In this document: positions 59,538 to 64,000 of the stretch, piece by piece
Position numbering within the stretch: the first letter of the stretch is position 1
Layout: each line of letters begins with the position of its first letter
Translations under genes and position numbers: made by a program
NCBI GenBank assembly: GCA_050299835.1
Contig: JBNKWP010000003.1
Coordinates: forward strand, 208,418 to 272,417
DNA: 64,000 nt
Direction: 5' to 3'
From: JAJDOD01 sp050299835
Lineage (GTDB): Bacteria; Pseudomonadota; Alphaproteobacteria; Rhodobacterales; Rhodobacteraceae
Notes under the pieces: model-generated
The model's database searches: none
The model's input: the letters and a program-made list of their open reading frames with translations, nothing else
Told to the model about the DNA's origin: nothing

Positions 59538-60317
59538 TCAGATCCCGGCCAGTTCCTGTTCCAAATCGCCCATCTCTGCCCCGCCGGCCATCAGCCGCCG
59601 CATCTCGCCAGCGCTGATCTCGTCTGCCGTGCCCGCACCGATCACCTTGCCGAGCGCAAGGAAGGTGAAGCGGTCGCCCACCAGGCGGGAGTGGATCTCG
59701 TTATGGGTGATGAAGATGATCGCGATATCGCCACGCGCACGCACCCGTTTGATCGTCTTCAGAACGCCCATCTGCTGTTTCTGACCCAGCGCCGATGTCG
59801 GCTCATCCAGGATCAGGACCTTGGCCCCGAAATGGATCGCACGCGCAATGGCGAGCGTCTGCCGCTGACCGCCCGACATGGTGCCGACAGCCTGTGTCGG
59901 ATCGGAAAAGTCGATCCCGATCTTCAGCATCTCGTCATGGGCGATCTGGTTCATCTCGTCCATCCGAAGCGTGCCCAGCGGCCCCTTCAACTCGCGCCCC
60001 ATGAAGAAGTTGCGCGTGACGCTCATCAGCTGATTGAGCGCGAGGTCCTGATACACCGTGCCGATCCCGGCTGCCGTCGCATCGCGCGGGCTGCGGAAGC
60101 GGACCGGCTTGCCTTCGACATAGATTGCGCCTTCGGTGGGTTCGTGAACACCCGCAAGTGTCTTGATCAGGGTCGATTTCCCCGCGCCGTTGTCGCCGAG
60201 AAGCGCGTGAACCTCGCCCGGATAAACGTCAAGATCGACGCCATCGAGCGCGGTGAAAGGCCCGAACCTTTTCACCAGGCCCTCGACCCGCATGTAGGGT
60301 TGGTTTGCCACGATCAA
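59538..60317 (-). CDS. Monosaccharide ABC transporter ATP-binding protein (single-domain, FrcA-like)
   Basis: The 259-residue ABC ATPase has Walker A GDNGAGKST (~39-47), signature MSGGQRQTLAIARAI, Walker B VLILDEPTSALG and H-loop IFITHNE. Unlike RbsA/XylG it has one ABC domain, as in FrcA. The ATG overlaps the permease stop (ATGA). The system takes up a sugar or polyol. Confidence 0.93.
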   Translation of the reverse strand: MIVANQPYMRVEGLVKRFGPFTALDGVDLDVYPGEVHALLGDNGAGKSTLIKTLAGVHEPTEGAIYVEGKPVRFRSPRDATAAGIGTVYQDLALNQLMSVTRNFFMGRELKGPLGTLRMDEMNQIAHDEMLKIGIDFSDPTQAVGTMSGGQRQTLAIARAIHFGAKVLILDEPTSALGQKQQMGVLKTIKRVRARGDIAIIFITHNEIHSRLVGDRFTFLALGKVIGAGTADEISAGEMRRLMAGGAEMGDLEQELAGI

Positions 60318-61495
60318 ATCCCTCCCGTGATGCGTTTGCGGATGCGTTCATTGGCGAAGACGGCGGCCAGAAGGATGGTGCCGAGGAATACGCGGAACCA
60401 GGCGCCGTCGATGGCCGGGATGAAGAAGACCGCATTGGCCACGAGCCCGACCGTGATCGCACCGAAGACCACACCCAGGACAGAGCCGTAGCCGCCTGTC
60501 ATCAGCGTACCACCGACCACCGCGATGGCGATGGCGAAAAGCTCCATCAGGTTGCCCTTGGCCGCGTCCGAGGTGTTGGTGTCGAACACCTGGCAGGCGG
60601 CGAACATGGTGGCGCAGAAAGCGGTGAACATGAACAGCCCGACCTTCACCCGGTTGACCGGCACGCCGTTGGCACGGGCCGCTTCCTTGTTGTCGCCGGT
60701 GGCATAAATCCAGTTGCCCAGCTGCGTACGGCTGAGAACGAAATAGGCTGCAAGCGAGATCACGAGCCACCAAAGGACGCGGGAATCGAACCCGGTCACC
60801 CATTGTTCGAGCTTCCGGTTGATGTTCAGCAACGCGAGATAGTTGATTGTCTCGCTCGATAGCCGGTCGGGATATTCCGTCCCTGCGGTCAGCCATGTGC
60901 CGAACTTGTACCAGGCGTCGAAGAACCAGCCGAAGACCTCGCCCCCAAGCAGTTCCGCAGTCCAACTGGTTTCCTTGTAATCCGGCAGGCCGGAAACCTG
61001 CGTGGACTGGTTGATCAGGCGGAACGACACTTCGGTAACGCCGCGCAGGAAGAACAGGAAGGCGAGCGTCACGATGAAGCTCGAAAGCCCAGACCTGACG
61101 ACGATGTTGCCGATGATGAAGCCGAAGGTCAGCGTCATGGCGAGGGTGATGATGAAGGCGAGAAAGGGCGTGGCCTCGCCAAGGCCGAAGGGCAATCCCC
61201 ATTTCAGCATCAGCGCCATGGACATGCCCGCAAAGCCTGCCATCGACCCGATTGACAGATCGAACTCGCCCGCGATCATCAAAAGCGTCGCGCCTGTGGC
61301 GATGATCCCGTATTGCGCGATGATCTTCATGTTATTCTTCAGGCCCAACGCGTTGAAGGCCTTGGCGTCCGAGGCGATCAGCAGGCAGATGATGATGACG
61401 ATCATCACGATGAAGGCCCCGATCTCGGGTCTTCGGATCATCCTTTGCAGGCGTGTTTCTTTCAGCAGTCTGTCGGATTCGCTGCGTTCGACCAT
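60314..61495 (-). CDS. Monosaccharide ABC transporter permease
   Basis: The 393-residue permease of the BPD_transp_2 family has about ten hydrophobic segments (GAFIVMIVIIICLLIASDA, GIIATGATLLMIAGEFDLSIGSMAGFAG, VRSGLSSFIVTLAFLFFLRGV, GGTLMTGGYGSVLGVVFGAITVGLV). AIAVVGGTLMTGGYGS is the coupling region. A hydrophilic insertion at ~165-235 (TSWTAELLGGEVFGWFFDAW) is longer than in RbsC. Start at 61495; in-frame ATG at 61537 is also possible. A hairpin separates it from the binding-protein gene. Confidence 0.92.
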   Translation of the reverse strand: MVERSESDRLLKETRLQRMIRRPEIGAFIVMIVIIICLLIASDAKAFNALGLKNNMKIIAQYGIIATGATLLMIAGEFDLSIGSMAGFAGMSMALMLKWGLPFGLGEATPFLAFIITLAMTLTFGFIIGNIVVRSGLSSFIVTLAFLFFLRGVTEVSFRLINQSTQVSGLPDYKETSWTAELLGGEVFGWFFDAWYKFGTWLTAGTEYPDRLSSETINYLALLNINRKLEQWVTGFDSRVLWWLVISLAAYFVLSRTQLGNWIYATGDNKEAARANGVPVNRVKVGLFMFTAFCATMFAACQVFDTNTSDAAKGNLMELFAIAIAVVGGTLMTGGYGSVLGVVFGAITVGLVANAVFFIPAIDGAWFRVFLGTILLAAVFANERIRKRITGGI

Positions 61496-61538
61496 GCTAA
61501 CCCCCGTCCTCCCGGATTGGCTCTGTTCGTTATGCAAC

Positions 61539-61558
61539 AGGCGGGGAAACCCCCGCCT
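61539..61558. other. Stem-loop between sugar-binding-protein and permease genes
   Basis: AGGCGGGG (61539-61546) and CCCCGCCT (61551-61558) form a perfect 8-bp stem with an AAAC tetraloop, 30 bp past the binding-protein stop. Read on the minus strand it follows a long A-rich run. It probably stabilises the upstream part of the mRNA. Confidence 0.75.
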
Positions 61559-61587
61559 GCCAATTTTTATTGTTTTTGGATGACCAC

Positions 61588-62511
61588 TTAGCGGTCGATA
61601 CCCGCAAGCGCTTTCACTTCGGCTGCGTTCGACTTGTCAACGAAGCCCGGACCGGAGTTGATGTTGTTGCCCGGCAGAAGGCCTGCATTGTTGTTGTACA
61701 GATGCAGGACGATGACCGGCATGTAGCCTTGCAGACGCTGCTGCTGGTCGATGGTGAAGGCGGCCTGATCGTTCTCGATCATGTCCATCACACCGGGGCT
61801 AAGGTCGAAGCAGGCCAGGTGCACTTCGGCGCCGACAGCTTCAATCGCCTTGATCGCAGCTTCGCAAACATGCGGGCCGGTTGCCAGAACGCCGTCAATC
61901 GAAGGGTCGGCCTGCAATGCGGCAGCCGTCCGGGTTTCGATCTGGGCGGGGTCGTTCGACACGTCGATCATGTTGAGATCGCCGCCGATGCCCGAGAAGT
62001 AGCCTTCGCACCGATCGACGAGAGCGGTGTTATAGGCTTCCTGGTTCAGGCAGAGACCGGTGGTCACGCCTTCGGCAGCGGCGCGCGCTCCGGCAGCTTC
62101 ACCGGCATCACGCTCGGGCTGGCCGACATGCATCAGGGCGCCGAGTTCTTTCGAGGACTCCAGACCGGAGTTCATGGTGATAACCGGGATACCGTCCGCA
62201 ACGGCAGCCTTGATCGCCGGGCCAAGCGCCTCGGCGTCGGGCAGCGAAACGATGATGCCATCGGGGTTCGAAGCGGCAGCGGCTTCGATCAGTGCGGCCA
62301 TCGCGGCCATGTCGCCAGATACGTCATAGTTGTATTCCAGCGTCGCGCCGATGGCCTCGGCAGCGTCGCGGCCGCCTTTTTCGACCACGGGCCAGAACGG
62401 ATCGGTGCCCTGGGTATGTGTGATCATGACATAGCGTTCGCCATGTGCTTCCGCGAAAGCACCGGACGCGATTGTAGAGGCGAGTGCGCTCGCCAACAGC
62501 AGTTTCTTCAT
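61588..62511 (-). CDS. Periplasmic sugar-binding protein (ribose/FrcB-like)
   Basis: The 307-residue protein has a signal peptide (MKKLLLASALASTIASGAFA) and Peripla_BP_4 fold: TQGTDPFWPVVEKGGRDAAEAIG near the N-terminus, DGIIVSLPDAEALGPAIKAAV, GQPERDAGEAAGARA, GVLATGPHVCEAAIKAIEAVG and LQQRLQGY-type IDQQQRLQGYMPV. Ligand probably a monosaccharide or polyol such as inositol. First gene of the operon. Confidence 0.94.
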   Translation of the reverse strand: MKKLLLASALASTIASGAFAEAHGERYVMITHTQGTDPFWPVVEKGGRDAAEAIGATLEYNYDVSGDMAAMAALIEAAAASNPDGIIVSLPDAEALGPAIKAAVADGIPVITMNSGLESSKELGALMHVGQPERDAGEAAGARAAAEGVTTGLCLNQEAYNTALVDRCEGYFSGIGGDLNMIDVSNDPAQIETRTAAALQADPSIDGVLATGPHVCEAAIKAIEAVGAEVHLACFDLSPGVMDMIENDQAAFTIDQQQRLQGYMPVIVLHLYNNNAGLLPGNNINSGPGFVDKSNAAEVKALAGIDR

Positions 62512-62614
62512 TAGGTTCCTCCCTAGTTGAACCGGGACCGATTAAAGCCCGGAAAAATGTTAGCGCAAGCGGATTCTTCCGGAAACGGTAAACTTCTGAT
62601 ACTTAATAAAAATC

Positions 62615-62641
62615 CCGAATGCACTTTTGAGTGCCATTCGG
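62615..62641 (-). promoter_or_regulatory. Inverted repeat / attenuator-like hairpin upstream of the sugar ABC operon
   Basis: CCGAATG-CACT-TTTG-AGTG-C-CATTCGG spans 62615-62641, with arms of 11 bp and one bulge. On the minus strand it is followed by GATTTTTATT, like an intrinsic terminator, ~104 bp before the binding-protein ATG. It could be a leader attenuator or a repressor operator for this divergent promoter region. Confidence 0.6.
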
Positions 62642-62762
62642 ACCCTGCGGCTTGCGGTCAACCAGTGATTTGCTATCGTCCCGCGCAACGATTGGGGGGG
62701 CACCGCGACATGATGATTGTGCATCTGAACCCAACGGCACCGTCGCGGTCGGGAAGCCGCCA

Positions 62763-63785
62763 ATGACCCGCGCCGCCCTGATCGGCCTTGGAATGGTCTC
62801 AAGCACCTATGGCGACGCATTTCGAAAAAGTGAGCGTGTCAGCCTGCATTCCGCCTTCGCGCCAAGCCTCGACAGCCAGGAAAAGTTCATCTGCGCCTTC
62901 CCGGATGTTTGCGATCGTCTTGCACGCAGCGTCCAGGACATTGCGGACGACCCCGAGGTCGATTTCGCCATAGTGACGACACCGCCGAACGCGCGGCGGG
63001 AGATCGTCGAGATCCTGGCAGCTGCCGGAAAACCGATCCTGATGGAAAAGCCGGTGGAGCGGTCACTGGAAAACGCCACCGAACTGGTAGAGCTCTGCGA
63101 GTCGCTGAATGTTCCGCTGGGTATTGTATTGCAGCACCGCGCCCGTCCCGCCGCCGCTGCGTTGCACGAGGCGATGGAGGAATTGGGCGGGCTGGTCGCC
63201 GCCGAGATCAGTATCCCGTGGTGGCGACCGCAGTCCTATTACAACGAACCGGGCCGCGGCAGCTATGAGCGGGATGGCGGTGGGGTCCTGGTCTCTCAGG
63301 CTATCCACACGCTTGATCTGATGCTGACGCTGACAGGTCCGGTGTCCGAGATCACAGCGATGTGCGCGACGACCGCCTTCCATTCAATGGAAGCCGAGGA
63401 TTTCGTAAGCGCGGGGCTGGCCTTTGCCAATGGCGCGGTGGGTCAGCTTTTCGCTTCAACGGCGAGTTTCCCCGGCACCGGCGAAAGCATCACGCTGCAT
63501 TGCCAGCATGGCAGCGCCCGGCTGGCGGCAGGGATGCTGCGGATAGACTACCGGGACGGGCGAACCCGCGAGATCGGGGAAGTCGCCGAATCCGGGGCGG
63601 GAGCCAATCCGATGGCTTTCACCAGCGACTGGCATCGACGCGTGATCGAGGATTTCGCCGACGCCATTGAATCGGGTCGTCCGCCAATGGTTTCCGGACG
63701 GGATGCGCTCAGGGTGCATGCCTTGATCGACGCAATCGAGGAATCCGGCCGTTCCGGCCAAAGGATTGTGCTTCGACCCGCCTGA
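62763..63785 (+). CDS. Gfo/Idh/MocA family oxidoreductase, divergent from the sugar ABC operon
   Basis: The 340-residue NAD(P)-dependent dehydrogenase has IGLGMVSSTYGDAF (~6-19), the EKPVERS motif (~102) and a C-terminal domain with YNEPGRGSYERDGGGVLVSQAIHTLDLML (catalytic His). It probably oxidises the sugar or inositol imported by the neighbouring ABC system. GGGAAGCC precedes ATG at 62763. Its closest fold relatives include the inositol 2-dehydrogenase/levoglucosan dehydrogenase class. Confidence 0.92.
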   Translation: MTRAALIGLGMVSSTYGDAFRKSERVSLHSAFAPSLDSQEKFICAFPDVCDRLARSVQDIADDPEVDFAIVTTPPNARREIVEILAAAGKPILMEKPVERSLENATELVELCESLNVPLGIVLQHRARPAAAALHEAMEELGGLVAAEISIPWWRPQSYYNEPGRGSYERDGGGVLVSQAIHTLDLMLTLTGPVSEITAMCATTAFHSMEAEDFVSAGLAFANGAVGQLFASTASFPGTGESITLHCQHGSARLAAGMLRIDYRDGRTREIGEVAESGAGANPMAFTSDWHRRVIEDFADAIESGRPPMVSGRDALRVHALIDAIEESGRSGQRIVLRPA

Positions 63786-63862
63786 CAGGAAAGAAGGAAT
63801 TCGCGCCGGTTCATGCGACCGAGCTTGCCATTCAGGCGAAAATGCGGGCGGAGAAATGACAC

Positions 63863-64000
63863 CTAGACGTTGCGAAGCACGAAATCCGAGGCGCGGCGCT
63901 GTTCGACCACCAGTCGCGCGTTCGGCATATCGTTGGCTTCCATCTTCTGCGTCAGCGCCTCGCCAGTCAGGTCTTTCCAGCGGGAGAGCAGGCGGCGCTC
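63863..64000 (-). CDS. 3' end of an unidentified gene (window edge)
   Basis: On the minus strand the frame is open from the window edge for 45 codons to TAG at 63863. The end reads RRLLSRWKDLTGEAL and, after a short gap, RRASDFVLRNV. It is basic and codon-typical, so a real gene end is likely. The family cannot be recognised from this fragment. Confidence 0.65.
   Translation of the reverse strand, partial: ERRLLSRWKDLTGEALTQKMEANDMPNARLVVEQRRASDFVLRNV

Overview
The window is high-GC chromosomal DNA from an alphaproteobacterium, almost certainly Rhodobacteraceae (Roseobacter group). This rests on the gene families seen: MipZ, a choice-of-anchor L/Hint protein, an alphaproteobacterial error-prone polymerase DnaE2, an ECF sigma factor with a Cys-rich tail, a split phn (C-P lyase) locus with DUF1045, and dispersed CCCCGGA/TCCGGGG palindromes. 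The species cannot be named from sequence alone. I see no rRNA, tRNA, CRISPR array or intact insertion sequence. Genes are packed tightly, and many overlap by 4 bp (ATGA).

Layout. 1-6000: ECF sigma factor (cut by the window edge), NlpC/P60 hydrolase with M17 aminopeptidase, beta-carbonic anhydrase and asd. 6000-12000: accessory DNA. REP-like repeats lead into a lower-GC islet with a divergent XRE regulator + ImmA/IrrE protease pair and a DUF1508 gene around twin operators. A FAH-family enzyme, transaldolase, a second repeat copy, an orphan Imm1-like protein and an orphan BrnA-like antitoxin follow. 12000-20600: amidinotransferase, rppH, a broken DoxX gene, an orphan and C-terminally short dnaE2 with a LexA-like box, tag, and an XRE regulator divergent from a MAPEG gene. 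20600-39000: mostly housekeeping genes (lytic transglycosylase, RNase R, dapE, dapD, asparaginase, IalB-like protein, rlmN, GGDEF/EAL protein, LOG protein, arfB, BadF-type kinase, Gfo/Idh/MocA oxidoreductase).

39100-52160 is the largest functional unit, a complete methylphosphonate/phosphonate C-P lyase locus: phnC-phnD-phnE1-phnE2-SDR-hexapeptide transferase, then phnF (reverse), phnGHIJKLN, DUF1045 (reverse) and phnM. phnP is missing. The DUF1045 protein, a 2H-phosphoesterase, is a plausible replacement for the missing cyclic-phosphodiesterase step. A PhoB-like array of 11-bp repeats precedes phnC, and paired TGTCTAG sites precede phnG.

52160-52920 has little coding potential but holds a relic of a large serine recombinase. 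52924-58050 is a spermidine/putrescine-type ABC operon with an unusually long permease and an inserted DUF1330 gene. mipZ follows. 59538-62511 is a monosaccharide-type ABC operon divergent from another Gfo/Idh/MocA dehydrogenase. In all three ABC systems a strong stem-loop lies directly 3' of the gene for the binding protein, which suggests a shared way of raising binding-protein expression over the membrane parts.
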